From Actinacidiphila epipremni (lineage in GTDB: Bacteria > Actinomycetota > Actinomycetes > Streptomycetales > Streptomycetaceae): a stretch of DNA of 64,000 bases. The notes under the pieces were generated by a model. That model saw only the letters and a list, made by a program, of their open reading frames with translations. It was not told where the DNA came from and did no database searches. The stretch is from assembly GCF_012034175.1 (NCBI RefSeq), contig NZ_JAATEJ010000007.1:1-64000 (forward strand). The letters are read 5' to 3'. Shown piece by piece: positions 49,088 to 58,357 of this stretch; the stretch's first letter is position 1, and each line of letters begins with the position of its first letter. The translations under genes and the position numbers were made by a program.

Positions 49088-50693
49088 ATGGCACAGCAGC
49101 AGGTCCGGCACTGCTCCTGCGGTACGCGGCTGGCCCGCGACAACCGGGGCACTTCATGCGCATCCTGCCTGCGACGACGGCCCACGACGGCCATGAGCCA
49201 ACCACCGCGGGTGCCCCCGGAGTTCTGGCAGGACGACCGGCTGCGCGCCGCTCTGGCGAGCTGGCACATGGGCCAGGTCTTCTACGCCTACCGCGTCCAC
49301 CCCTGGCACACCCGCGTCGTGTCGCAGGAAACCCTCGCCGGGTGGCTCGGCCTCACCCAGGCGCAGCTCAGCCGTATCGAAAGCGCCACTACCGCACCGC
49401 AGGACCTCGGCAAGCTCATGAGCTGGGCGCATAGCCTGCGCATTCCGGGCGACCTACTGTGGTTCAAGCTGCCGAGCGACAAGCCGGCAGTGCCGGCTGT
49501 CACCAACGACGCGGACCCCGTACCCGGAGACGCAAGGAAGCCTCGCGGTCGTGCAGTGCTGCCGGTCGTCGTGAACGGCCGTCCGGTGCTTGTTCCAGTC
49601 GATGCTCAAGCGCTCGTCGCCGGCGGTCCGGGCGGCTTGCTCGACGTGTCGGTGGTGCCTGCCGACGACCCGAGTACAACGGAGCACGAGGCCATGAGCC
49701 CACTCGACCGTCGGTCACTGCTGAAAGGCGGCGTTGCCGCCGCAGCTCTGCCGGGTCTCGGCCTGGACGAACTCCAGCACGTTGCCGCTGCCCTGGAGGA
49801 CGCGCGCCGCTACCTCGACATGCCTGTGGTGGACTACTTCCGCCGTCGGCTCGATGGCGCCAAGCACGACGACGGCGTACAGGGGCCGCGCAAGACACTC
49901 CCTGTCGTGCTCGGCCTGCTCGGCGCAATCGACCAGTACGCCCGCGAGGTGAAACCGACCGTGCGCCGGCAGCTGCTGTCAGTCGGGGCGGACGGTGCGG
50001 AGTTCGCCGGCTGGCTGTATCGCGATCTGCACCAACCGAGCACCGCGACGTTCTGGTACGACCGTGCGATGGAGTGGGCGCAGGAAGCCGACAACCCGGC
50101 CCTGCAAGGCTATGTGCTGCTCAAGAAGTCCCAGATGGCGTATGACGAGGGACGCCGTGCGGGTCCTGACCCTTGCTCAAGCGGCTGGTCACGAGCGCTG
50201 GCGGTTGCCGCTGCGCGTCCAAGCCGAAGTGACCCAACAGGAGGCCTTGGGCGCTGCGATGGTCGGCGACTCCCTGGCAACCGTACGAGACAAGTTGGCG
50301 ACCGCTCAGGACTTGCTCTCACGGGCCGGTGGAGGCGACCCACAGGACTTTGGCGCGTATTTCACCGAGCACACCTTGATGCTGCGCAACGCGATCAGCG
50401 TCACGGAGGCCGGTAAGCCGGGTCTGGCCGTTGAGCTGTTCAACGAGGCGATGCGCGCCGGAACGCTCTCGGTACGGGACGGTGGCTTCTTCAACGCACG
50501 CCGTGCTGCTGCGCTGGCACTGAGCGGGGAGCCTGACGAAGCGGCGCGGATCGGGACTGCTTCCGCCAGGGTTGCGCGCGAGATGAAGTCGGCACGCACC
50601 GTACGGGTACTCGGGGAGACGTTGCAGACGCTCGCCCGCTGGGACAGTCGGCCGGCGGTTCGGGAATTCCGCGAAGTGCTGCGGGTCGCCTAG
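49088..50693 (+). pseudogene. HTH-TPR transcriptional regulator, frameshifted
   Basis: Starts MAQQQVRHCSCGTRLARDN at 49088. A short zinc-ribbon-like start (CSC...CASC) is followed by a helix-turn-helix (LAGWLGLTQAQLSRIES, about 90-106), then an RRSLLKGG segment and TPR-like helices. After KKSQMAYDEG near 50146 the frame is lost. The continuation DAVRVLTLAQAAGHERW is one frame over and runs to the stop at 50693. A lost pair or gained base in GAGGGACGCC would explain it. Gene probably dead or sequence error. Shares the stop tetramer CTAG with the hydrolase gene. Confidence 0.75.
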
Positions 50694-51505
50694 CCCGTCA
50701 GCCAATCGGTCACGTTGCGGATGACAAACGCCTGATATTCCTGGCTCTTGGGATTGAGGTACTGCGGATCGTCGTGGACCGCGAAACCGTGCTGCGAGCC
50801 CGGTACCTCGATGAGCTTGACGGGCGCCGTGAACTTCGGCACGGCCGCGCGTGACGACTCGATGGGTACCAGCGTGTCAGCGTCACCGTGGACGATGAGG
50901 GTCGGCGCCTGCACGAGGCTCAGGGCTTCCTGCGTCGGGAACCAGAAGGCTTCGTTGAGCATGGCCCTGCCGTGGACGAGCGTCGGCGTGAACTGGATGG
51001 CGCCACGCTCGCTGAGCCCTTGGGCCGCCTCCTCGGTGATGGAGTCGTTCACCCAGTACGGCCGGGAGTCGATCGTGCGCCACTTGTAGTCCAACTGCGG
51101 GTTGAACAGCAGCAGGCGCGACACCTCCTGCGGCCGGTGCGCGGCGTAGTACGCGGCAACGCCCCCGGTGAAGCTCGTACCGTTCAAGGTGACCTGCTCG
51201 GCTCCGGTGGCTTCGCGGACATACGCCAGCACCACCCGAATGTCGTTGAGGATGGTCGAGAGCGTCAGCTCCTCCTGTCGGCCCTCGCTCTCTCCGTGGC
51301 CGCGAAGGTCGAAGCGCAGGGATGCCACGCCGGCGTCCGCCAGGCCGTCAGCCAGCCGCGTGAAGAAGCCGCCCTCTTCCCGGGTGACGCCACCGCCATG
51401 GACCAGCACAACGGCGCGGGTGGTGGCTTCCCGGGGCTGGGTCAGCGTGCCTGCGAGCTGCTGGCCGTCGAGGGTACGAACCGTCACGTGGTTGCTGGCT
51501 GGCAT
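50690..51505 (-). CDS. Alpha/beta hydrolase (carboxylesterase-like)
   Basis: 271 residues from the ATG at 51505 (MPASNHVTVRTLDG). HGGGVTREEG oxyanion region, nucleophile Ser in NGTSFTGGVAA, Asp in HGDADTLVP and His in GSQHGFAVHD make a complete triad. RFDLRGHGES is typical of serine aminopeptidase/esterase S33-like enzymes. Substrate unknown. Convergent with the frameshifted regulator. Confidence 0.85.
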   Translation of the reverse strand: MPASNHVTVRTLDGQQLAGTLTQPREATTRAVVLVHGGGVTREEGGFFTRLADGLADAGVASLRFDLRGHGESEGRQEELTLSTILNDIRVVLAYVREATGAEQVTLNGTSFTGGVAAYYAAHRPQEVSRLLLFNPQLDYKWRTIDSRPYWVNDSITEEAAQGLSERGAIQFTPTLVHGRAMLNEAFWFPTQEALSLVQAPTLIVHGDADTLVPIESSRAAVPKFTAPVKLIEVPGSQHGFAVHDDPQYLNPKSQEYQAFVIRNVTDWLTG

Positions 51506-51629
51506 GGAGCCAACGGTAGTGCGGTCCTGGAGCGGGCGACAGCGCGTCGGGAGATACATAAGCCGGGCCGCAACGGAGGAACTGCGCAGTCCCACGCGGA
51601 GCGCGCCAGTCGAGTTCCGCTACTTCTGG

Positions 51630-52056
51630 TCCCTGTTCAGCCCCCGCCTCCGCGGCCGTCGAGGCCGAGGTACGCAAGGCACTCGACGTCGGCGCCCTGG
51701 TGGCGCACAACGCACACGTGGACGTGGGCGTGCTCCAGCTGCGGCTGGCAACGCACGACGACGCCGGTCCGCGCACGCTCGCAGAACTGCGCGACGACCC
51801 ACCGGAAGGTGATCGACCGCTGTTCCGCGACGGCCTGACGCCGGCAGCGCTGCCGGCGACGGTCCGCTTGGACGGCGAGGTCGAGCGTGCCTGCCAGGTC
51901 GGGCACGACGCCTTGGCGCTCAGCCGGACGATCGGGTCGGCGCGTGTCACCGAACGCCGCGGCGAACCGGACACAGCTCCTGCGCCGTACGGACAGCTCT
52001 CCTACGTGCAGGAGTTCAAGGAGTTGTTCCGCCTGGTGACGGCGGACGCCGCATGA
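51630..52056 (+). pseudogene. Chimeric remnant: exonuclease-like segment joined to regulator tail
   Basis: The frame containing ALDVGALVAHNAHVDVGVL reads like the core of a DnaQ-type 3'-5' exonuclease (HNAxxD). Downstream, ALALSRTIGSARVTER and YGQLSYVQEFKELFRLV look like the C-terminal end of a TPR regulator. Neither is complete, and a GTG at 51700 is the only start. Best read as a join of two gene fragments. Assignment is tentative. Confidence 0.45.
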
Positions 52057-52059
52057 GAA

Positions 52060-52776
52060 TCACCAACCGAACGCCTTGCCACAGCGGTCGGCGAACTCGG
52101 TGAGACCTGCCAGTACGACATGCGCCCCGGCCTGGCGCAGCTCGTCAGAAGTGTGCCTGCCACTGGCGACGCCCACGGCCAGGGCGTCGGCGTCGAGGGC
52201 GCCGCGGACATCGTGGGGCGTATCGCCGATGACGACGGCCCGGGTGCCGGCGAAGTCGTGACCGTACTTCTCCGACGCCCGCTTCCGAGCCAGGCGGACG
52301 AGGTCGGCACGGTCACTGCCGTCGTCGCCGTAGCCGCCGACCGAGAAGTCGAGGCCGTCGCCGAGGCCCAGCGCGGTGAGCTTGGCCGTGGCCACGGGAC
52401 GTATGTTGCCGGTGACGGGCGACTGCACGGCGCCTCGGGCCGCGCACGACTCGACGGCTTCCCGCGCGCCGGGGAGAACGATGCCAATCTCACGCATACG
52501 GCCAGTGAGCTGTTCGGCGGCCACTGCCAAGGCGGCGTAGAAGTCGTCGAACCGCGCTTCCGGCTCACGGACACCGTTCAGACGCAGCGTCTCCGCCGTG
52601 ATCGCCTGATCCGTGCGGCCCGACATGTCCGCAAGCTCGCCGAGCGGCCTGCCCGTCACCCGGTGGAAGGCCCGCTCATAGACGCTGCGGCTGACGCCCC
52701 CGCCGATCCGGACCAAGGTGTGGTCGATGTCCCACAGGATGAGCAAGGGGCCGAGGGTGTGCTGTTCAGTTGGCAT
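52060..52776 (-). CDS. HAD-family hydrolase
   Basis: 238 residues, ATG at 52776. HAD motif I DIDHTLVRIGG (nucleophile Asp), motif II region SPVTGN, Lys in ATAKLTALGLG and motif IV VIGDTPHDVRGA. Phosphoglycolate phosphatase-like layout with a helical cap. Likely a cytosolic phosphatase; ends 3 bases from the chimeric remnant. Confidence 0.88.
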   Translation of the reverse strand: MPTEQHTLGPLLILWDIDHTLVRIGGGVSRSVYERAFHRVTGRPLGELADMSGRTDQAITAETLRLNGVREPEARFDDFYAALAVAAEQLTGRMREIGIVLPGAREAVESCAARGAVQSPVTGNIRPVATAKLTALGLGDGLDFSVGGYGDDGSDRADLVRLARKRASEKYGHDFAGTRAVVIGDTPHDVRGALDADALAVGVASGRHTSDELRQAGAHVVLAGLTEFADRCGKAFGW

Positions 52777-52890
52777 ACGACAAGGCTACGGGTTGTCCCG
52801 TAACTGACTTCGGATGGCTTGGGCGAGATCAATTGTTGTCCTGCTCGCTCGTATGTCCGGAGAGAACGGGGTTGTGGAGGCGTATGGCCT

Positions 52891-53184
52891 CCTGGTGGTT
52901 GGTGGAGTACCGGTAGTTTTTCGATTGCTCGGCGACCGTGTGATCACGGGTGGGAACCAGGCTGGCCTCCACGATCAGCACGGCCCCCTTGCGGAATCGC
53001 TTGCGCTCCCGCAGGGCCGGCAAAGGCCCGAGCTGATCGACTATCCGGTCCGAGTCGACTTGGATACTCCAAATAGCGGAGCGAGTTGCCGCATCGTGTT
53101 GACCAGCTTGCCGAACTGTCGCGGGCTCAGCCCCGTGAACGGAGCTATCCAGGACGGCTCGGACGCCGTGATTGCACCGGACAC
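52891..53184 (-). pseudogene. IS5-family transposase remnant
   Basis: Reading on the reverse strand from a GTG near 53184: SGAITASEPSWIAPFTGLSP, then a junction that skips part of the protein (GKLV|NTMRQLAPLFGVSKS), then a frameshift to DRIVDQLGPLPALRERKRF and VLIVEASLVPTRDHTVAEQ, followed by SKNYRYSTNHQ. These are typical IS5/IS112-type transposase segments. The DDE core is incomplete. No terminal repeats could be fixed. Confidence 0.7.
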
Positions 53185-53346
53185 AGCAAGATCACCTCAA
53201 CTGCCGACTATTCGCGGTGGCCTCTCGTGGCTGGCACCGTTCGATTGCTTGAGCAGCAGTGGCCTGTGAGCCAGGGGCGGAGGCAGCGGAAACGGCCTTG
53301 CGCCCGGTGTGGTCGGCGTGGATGCTGGCCCGCCGGAGGTAGTGAG

Positions 53347-53835
53347 GTGATCAACGTTGTGTTGAAGCTGTCAGCCCGGGATTTGGTGCATGCGGACCTG
53401 GCGTCGTGCGGGTGGGCAGGGTCTGACCATCATCTGGCCGGCGTCGCCGCGCAGTTGGAGCGGGTCCGGACCGGCGGGGTCGACTACCTTGCGGTGTGTC
53501 CGGCAACGGACATCCCCGTGGCGAAAGGCGGTGTCGACTACCAGGTCAAGGCGGGGGTCGGCACTTTGTGGCAGCTGGCGGTCCACCCCGCATTGCAGTC
53601 CTGCGGGATCGGCACGTTCCTTGTCGGAGCCGCAGAACTGCGGATCAGGAACCGCGGTCTGCGGCAGGCCGAGCTCAGTGTGGAGGAAACCAACCCGCGG
53701 GCACGTGCGCTGTACGAACGGCTGGGCTATGTCGCGTACGACCGTCAGCCGGACTCGTGGGACGAGCAAGCCCCTGATGGATCGTTGCGCCGCTACGAGA
53801 CGATGTGCACGGTGATGCGGAAGGACCTTGCGTAG
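53347..53835 (+). CDS. GNAT family acetyltransferase
   Basis: 162 residues from the GTG at 53347 with GTGAGG upstream. Motif A is seen in LWQLAVHPALQSCGIGTFLVGAAEL, and SVEETNPRARALYERLGYVAYD completes the fold. Sits at the end of the decayed patch and looks intact. Substrate unknown. Confidence 0.8.
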   Translation: MINVVLKLSARDLVHADLASCGWAGSDHHLAGVAAQLERVRTGGVDYLAVCPATDIPVAKGGVDYQVKAGVGTLWQLAVHPALQSCGIGTFLVGAAELRIRNRGLRQAELSVEETNPRARALYERLGYVAYDRQPDSWDEQAPDGSLRRYETMCTVMRKDLA

Positions 53836-54047
53836 GCCTCCCGGGGTCTCCCGGTGGACGCGGCTTCCCAGGTCGTGTACGGGCGTCCCTCCGGGGAGCG
53901 CGACCGGCTCGCGCTCGCCCACCGGGCCACCGGGCCGCCGAGGAGCGCGGGGGAGCGGGACCGGGCTCGCAGGGTTCAGCGCGTGTGGGTGGGTACGCGA
54001 GATGGGTGCCGTGGGGGGTGATTCGCGGAGTGGACGGAGAGGTGAGT

Positions 54048-55094
54048 ATGGAAGGCGCGTTGCGGCCACTGGTCGTGGTGGGGGCCGCGCTCGCGGTCAC
54101 CGTTGCCGTGGGGTACGCGGTGGACAAGTCGTTGCAGGCGGTCGACGCGCGGCATCCGGAGACCCCGTTGTGGCATCTGCTGCGGCGGTGCCGGGTGCCG
54201 TTGCAGGTGGTGATCTGCGCGGCGGTGCTGCGCGGCGGGTACCGGGCCGCGCATGTGGTGCACGGGCACCTCACGGCGGTGGGGGAGGGGCTCGCCCTCG
54301 TGCTGATCGCCGCCACCGCGTGGCTGACGGTACGGGTCGCCGCGGCGATCACCGACTCGACGTACGCCCGGTACGCGGTGGTCTCGCGGGACGTGGCGAA
54401 GATCCGCCGGCTGCGCACGCAGTCGACGCTGATCCAGCGGGTGTTCACCGCGATCGTCGGCGTCATCGCCGTCGCCTCGATGCTCTTCAGCTTCCCGGAG
54501 ATGCGCACGCTCGGCGCCTCGATGCTCGCGTCGGCCGGCATCATCGGCATCGTCGCCGGCGTGGCCGCGCAGTCCACGCTGGGCAACCTCTTCGCCGGGC
54601 TGCAGATCGCCTTCGGCGACATGGTGCGCATCGGCGACACCGTGGTGGTGGACGGCGAGTGGGGCACCGTCGAGGAGATCACCCTGACGTATCTGAGCGT
54701 CCGCACCTGGGACGAGCGGCGGATCACGATGCCGGTGTCGTACTTCACCAGCAAGCCGTTCGAGAACTGGACCCGCGGCGACCCGCAGATGACCGGCACG
54801 GTCTTCCTGCACGTGGACCCCGCGACGCCGCTGGACGCCATGCGCAAGCGGCTGCACGAGATCCTGGAGCAGGCCGCCGAGTGGGACCGCAGGGCGTGGA
54901 ATCTGGTCGTCATCGACAGCACGCCGACCACCATGCAGCTGCGCGCGCTGGTCACCGCGAAGGACGCCGGCGACCTGTTCGACCTGCGCTGCATCGTGCG
55001 CGAGCGGCTCATCGAGTGGCTGCGCGACGAGCACCCGTACGCGCTGCCCCGGGTCAGCACCGCCGACGCGCCGGGCGCCCCGATGTCGGACTAG
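54048..55094 (+). CDS. MscS-family mechanosensitive ion channel
   Basis: 348 residues from the ATG at 54048 (GGAGAGGTG upstream). About four membrane segments in the first 180 residues; the pore helix LASAGIIGIVAGVAAQSTLGNLFAGLQIA is clear, and the beta domain starts at IRIGDTVVV-like (here MVRIGDTVVVDGEWGTVEEI). Releases solutes on osmotic downshift. A longer N-terminal frame is not supported. Confidence 0.9.
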   Translation: MEGALRPLVVVGAALAVTVAVGYAVDKSLQAVDARHPETPLWHLLRRCRVPLQVVICAAVLRGGYRAAHVVHGHLTAVGEGLALVLIAATAWLTVRVAAAITDSTYARYAVVSRDVAKIRRLRTQSTLIQRVFTAIVGVIAVASMLFSFPEMRTLGASMLASAGIIGIVAGVAAQSTLGNLFAGLQIAFGDMVRIGDTVVVDGEWGTVEEITLTYLSVRTWDERRITMPVSYFTSKPFENWTRGDPQMTGTVFLHVDPATPLDAMRKRLHEILEQAAEWDRRAWNLVVIDSTPTTMQLRALVTAKDAGDLFDLRCIVRERLIEWLRDEHPYALPRVSTADAPGAPMSD

Positions 55095-55223
55095 GGGAGC
55101 AGCGCCAAGGGCGGGTTTCGGCCAGGCGCAATGGACGCTTCGCCGGATGTGCGGATATTTGCGCGGGCGATATGTGAATTCTCGCGGCGTTCCGCTGCTG
55201 GCCGGAAAAGATCATACGAAGCT

Positions 55224-55233
55224 CGAAGTTCAT
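55224..55233 (+). promoter_or_regulatory. Element complementary to the start region of the 55307 gene
   Basis: CGAAGTTCAT here is the exact reverse complement of ATGAACTTCG at 55307-55316, so the leader could pair with and cover the start codon, if it is in the mRNA. Both sites also match half of the palindrome GAACTTCGAAGTTC (55309-55322). Confidence 0.45.
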
Positions 55234-55306
55234 TGGTCGCGTGCCAAACGTTCACCTAGGGTGCGTGGTGCCGGCAACGCACGCCAGAACGCAACGGAGG
55301 AGTAAT

Positions 55307-55747
55307 ATGAACTTCGAAGTTCGTAAAAAGGGAATCGCCCTGGTCGCGACGGTCGCCGCGGTCTCGGGACTGGCTCTGACCGCAGGTACCGTAAACGCTT
55401 CCGCCGCCACGCCGAAGGCGGTCGCCCCCGCGGCCAGCGGCATCCTGACCGTGCCGATCTACAACGGCAGCACCTGGCTCGGCGACTTCGAGTGGAGCGC
55501 GAACCCCAACGGCAGCAACCCCGGCGACGCCTTCCGCGTGCGGGACACCGTCGCCGACGGCGTCGGCCTGCGGGCGGAGCTGCTGACCAACCCGGTGCGG
55601 GTGGCCACCACCGCCGGCCACAACTCGCCGTACACGAGCCCGTGGAACACCGGCAACCTCACCGAGGGCAGCAAGTGGACGGTATACGTCTACTCGACGA
55701 AGGGCGGCGTCCTCACTTACCGGACGACGCTCACCGTCACCGCCTGA
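55307..55747 (+). CDS. Small secreted protein
   Basis: 146 residues from the ATG at 55307, GGAGGAG at 55297-55303. Signal peptide: basic MNFEVRKKG, hydrophobic core to about residue 24, likely cleavage after the ASA near 32-34. The mature part is beta-rich with Tyr/Trp/Gly/Asn (YNGSTWLGDFEWSANPNGSN). No cysteine. Unknown function, extracellular. Codons 1-6 form a perfect palindrome. Confidence 0.75.
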   Translation: MNFEVRKKGIALVATVAAVSGLALTAGTVNASAATPKAVAPAASGILTVPIYNGSTWLGDFEWSANPNGSNPGDAFRVRDTVADGVGLRAELLTNPVRVATTAGHNSPYTSPWNTGNLTEGSKWTVYVYSTKGGVLTYRTTLTVTA

Positions 55748-55768
55748 CCGCATCCGGAGCCACGTAAG

Positions 55769-55804
55769 AAGCGGACCGCCGCGAAGAACCGCAGCGGTCC
55801 GCTT
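55769..55804 (+). terminator. Rho-independent terminator after the secreted protein gene
   Basis: AAGCGGACCGC (55769-55779) / GCGGTCCGCTT (55794-55804), then TTTT. An unusually classical form for this genome. Confidence 0.9.
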
Positions 55805-55846
55805 TTACGTGCCCGCGCACCGGCCGCGCGGAATCCGGCCCCCGGC

Positions 55847-56287
55847 TCAGTCCTCCTGGAGCGGCACGGTCGCGGTCTCCAGGAAGAACTGGTCGATGCT
55901 GCGCACCGACTCCAGGAAGTCGTCCAGGTTCACCGGCTTGGTCACGTACGCGTTGGCGTGCCGCTGGTAGGCCGCGCTCACGTCGTCCGGCGTGGAGGAC
56001 GTGGTGAGGACCACAACCGGGATGCTGCGCAGCTCCGCGTCCTGCTTGAGCACGCCGAGCAGTTCACGGCCGTTCATCCGGGGCATGTTGAGATCGAGAA
56101 CGATCAGGTCGGGCCGCGGGTTGGAGGCGTCACGCAGGTATTCCAGCGCCTCCACGCCGTCGTCGGCGCGCCCTATGGCACGGGCGATGCCCCGGTCCGT
56201 CAGGGCTTCCTCGATCAGCAGCGCGTCGGCCGCGTCGTCCTCGACCAGCAGGACGTGGTAGGCGCGTTGCGGAAGAAGGGAGTTCAC
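55847..56287 (-). CDS. Rcp1-like single-domain response regulator
   Basis: 146 residues from the GTG at 56287. Receiver fold: LLVEDDAADALL, phosphoacceptor Asp65 in LIVLDLNMPRMNG, Thr/Lys switch in VVLTTSS and VTKPVNLDDF. No output domain. This is the phytochrome/CHASE3-kinase associated type. Divergent from the kinase gene across 186 bases. Confidence 0.92.
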   Translation of the reverse strand: MNSLLPQRAYHVLLVEDDAADALLIEEALTDRGIARAIGRADDGVEALEYLRDASNPRPDLIVLDLNMPRMNGRELLGVLKQDAELRSIPVVVLTTSSTPDDVSAAYQRHANAYVTKPVNLDDFLESVRSIDQFFLETATVPLQED

Positions 56288-56473
56288 AGCGGTGCTCCTC
56301 GGGGTCTGTACGCCGTACCGCCCGGCTCGGCCAAAGGAGAATACGCAGCACCGCCGACCGGCGACAACCGCGACCGCCGTCCAGGTACGATGGCGCGGCC
56401 AAGCTGGAGCGGCGGCGTCCTCGGGCACGGCCCCCAGCAGGGCTGACGGCACCCCCGTGAGGACGGCACACAC

Positions 56474-58357
56474 GTGACGACGGGCCGTGATGGGGGCAGG
56501 ATGTCAACCTCGGACGAGCAGACGGCGGCGGACGCCGTACGGCGGCGGGCGGGCGTACCGCACCAGGCCGCCGCACCGCACACCGGCACGCCGCACGCCG
56601 GTACGCCGCGGCAGGCGGCGGACGAGCCGGCCGCCGGCACCCCGCCGCAGCCGGACCCGGCCGGCAAGCCCGCCCCGACGGGCGACCCCGCCCCGGCGGC
56701 CAAGCCCGCCGCAGCCGGCGACCCCGCTCCCACGGCCAAGCCCGCCGCGCACGGCGACCCCGCCCCGCTCCCCGCAGCCCGCCCCGCGCGGCCCCCGCGC
56801 CGCCCCGCCGCCGGCCGCTGGACCACGCGGCGCTGGCTCACCGCCGGCGTCGCCGCCTCCCTCGCCGTGCTGCTCGTGCTCGGCATCGCCGGCGGCTGGG
56901 TCCTCGCCCGCTCCTCGACGCTGTCCGGCCGGGTCCTGGACGCCGACTCCTCCCTGGTCACCGCCGTACGCCTGGAGTCCGCGCTCACCGACCAGGAGAC
57001 CGGCATCCGCGGCTACGGCCTCACCGGCCAGCCCGACTTCCTCGACCCCTACCGCAGCGGCGTCACCGACGAGCGCGCGTACACCACCCGGCTGCGCACC
57101 ACCATGAGTGACCGGCCCGACGTCCTGCGCGACCTCGACGCCCTCCAGCGGCAGGCCCAGGCGTGGCAGCAGCGGATCGCCCTGCCGGTGGCCGCCACCC
57201 CGCCCGGCGCGCCCGTCGCCCTGGCCACCCAGCGCGCCGACGAGGGAAAGCGCGACTTCGACCGGATCCGCGCCGCCACCACCCGGCTCCAGCAGACCCT
57301 CCAGACCACCCGCGACCACTCCCGCGCGCAGCTGCGCACCGCCTACACCGAGCGCAACGCGATCTTCAGCGCCATCGCCGCGGTCATCCTCGTCCTGACC
57401 GCCGGCGTCGTCACCGGCCTGCGCCGCGGCGTCAGCCGGCCCCTGGAGCAGGTCTCCAGCGACGTACGCCTGGTCGCCGACGGCATGTTCGACCACCCCG
57501 TCACCCCCACCGGCCCCGCCGACATGCGGCAACTGGCCGGCGACGTGGAATCCATGCGCCGCCGGCTCGTCCACGAGCTCGCCTTCTCCGACGCCGCCCG
57601 GCTGCAACTGGACGAGCAGGCCACCGAGCTGCGCCGCTCCAACGCCGAGCTGGAGCAGTTCGCCTACGTCGCCTCGCACGACCTCCAGGAACCGCTGCGC
57701 AAGGTCGCCAGCTTCTGCCAGCTGCTCCAGCGCCGCTACGCCGACCAGCTCGACGACCGCGCCGGGCAGTACATCGGCTTCGCCGTCGACGGCGCCAACC
57801 GCATGCAGACCCTCATCAACGACCTGCTGGCCTTCTCCCGGGTCGGCCGGCTGCACACCGAACTGGCCTCGGTCGACCTGGAGAAGCTGTACGCGCGCAC
57901 CGCCGACGTCCTCAGCGTCGCCGTCGAGGAGTCCGGCGCCGAGCTCACCCACGACCCGCTGCCCACCATCACCGGCGACGCCACGCAGCTGGGCATGCTG
58001 CTGCAGAACCTGCTCTCCAACGCCCTGAAGTTCCGCAGCCCCGACCGCCCGCCGCGGATCCACCTCAGCGCCCGCGCCGACGACGACGGCCTGTGGCACT
58101 TCGCCGTCGCCGACAACGGCATCGGCATCAGCCCGGAGTTCGCCGAGCAGGTCTTCGTCATCTTCCAGCGGCTGCACACCCGCGAGGCCTACCCCGGCAA
58201 CGGCATCGGCCTGGCCCTGTGCAAGAAGATCGTCGAGTTCCACGGCGGGACCATCGCCGTCGACCCCGCCCACAGCCCCGGGACGCGTATCGCCTTCACG
58301 CTGCCCGGGCCGGCCCCCGCAGCGGTCGCCGCCGCGGCACAGGAGAACCAGCGGTGA
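56474..58357 (+). CDS. CHASE3-HAMP-type sensor histidine kinase
   Basis: 627 residues from the GTG at 56474 (GAGGA upstream); an ATG at 56501 is an alternative. A Pro/Ala-rich cytoplasmic stretch of about 110 residues precedes the first membrane helix (about 123-145). CHASE3 domain, second helix about 300-318, HAMP, then HisKA with His402 in YVASHDLQEPLRKV and a full HATPase (N-box LLSNALKF, G2 GNGIGLALCK). Overlaps the next gene by GTGA, so its partner is the REC-PP2C protein. Confidence 0.93.
   Translation: MTTGRDGGRMSTSDEQTAADAVRRRAGVPHQAAAPHTGTPHAGTPRQAADEPAAGTPPQPDPAGKPAPTGDPAPAAKPAAAGDPAPTAKPAAHGDPAPLPAARPARPPRRPAAGRWTTRRWLTAGVAASLAVLLVLGIAGGWVLARSSTLSGRVLDADSSLVTAVRLESALTDQETGIRGYGLTGQPDFLDPYRSGVTDERAYTTRLRTTMSDRPDVLRDLDALQRQAQAWQQRIALPVAATPPGAPVALATQRADEGKRDFDRIRAATTRLQQTLQTTRDHSRAQLRTAYTERNAIFSAIAAVILVLTAGVVTGLRRGVSRPLEQVSSDVRLVADGMFDHPVTPTGPADMRQLAGDVESMRRRLVHELAFSDAARLQLDEQATELRRSNAELEQFAYVASHDLQEPLRKVASFCQLLQRRYADQLDDRAGQYIGFAVDGANRMQTLINDLLAFSRVGRLHTELASVDLEKLYARTADVLSVAVEESGAELTHDPLPTITGDATQLGMLLQNLLSNALKFRSPDRPPRIHLSARADDDGLWHFAVADNGIGISPEFAEQVFVIFQRLHTREAYPGNGIGLALCKKIVEFHGGTIAVDPAHSPGTRIAFTLPGPAPAAVAAAAQENQR

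Noticed and set aside
49088-50416. Complete regulator gene ending at 50416
   Set aside because: The C-terminal 90 residues of that frame are Arg/Ser/Gly shadow sequence; the true continuation is in the neighbouring frame.
55309-55322. LexA (SOS) box
   Set aside because: The actinobacterial box needs four bases between GAAC and GTTC; here there are six.
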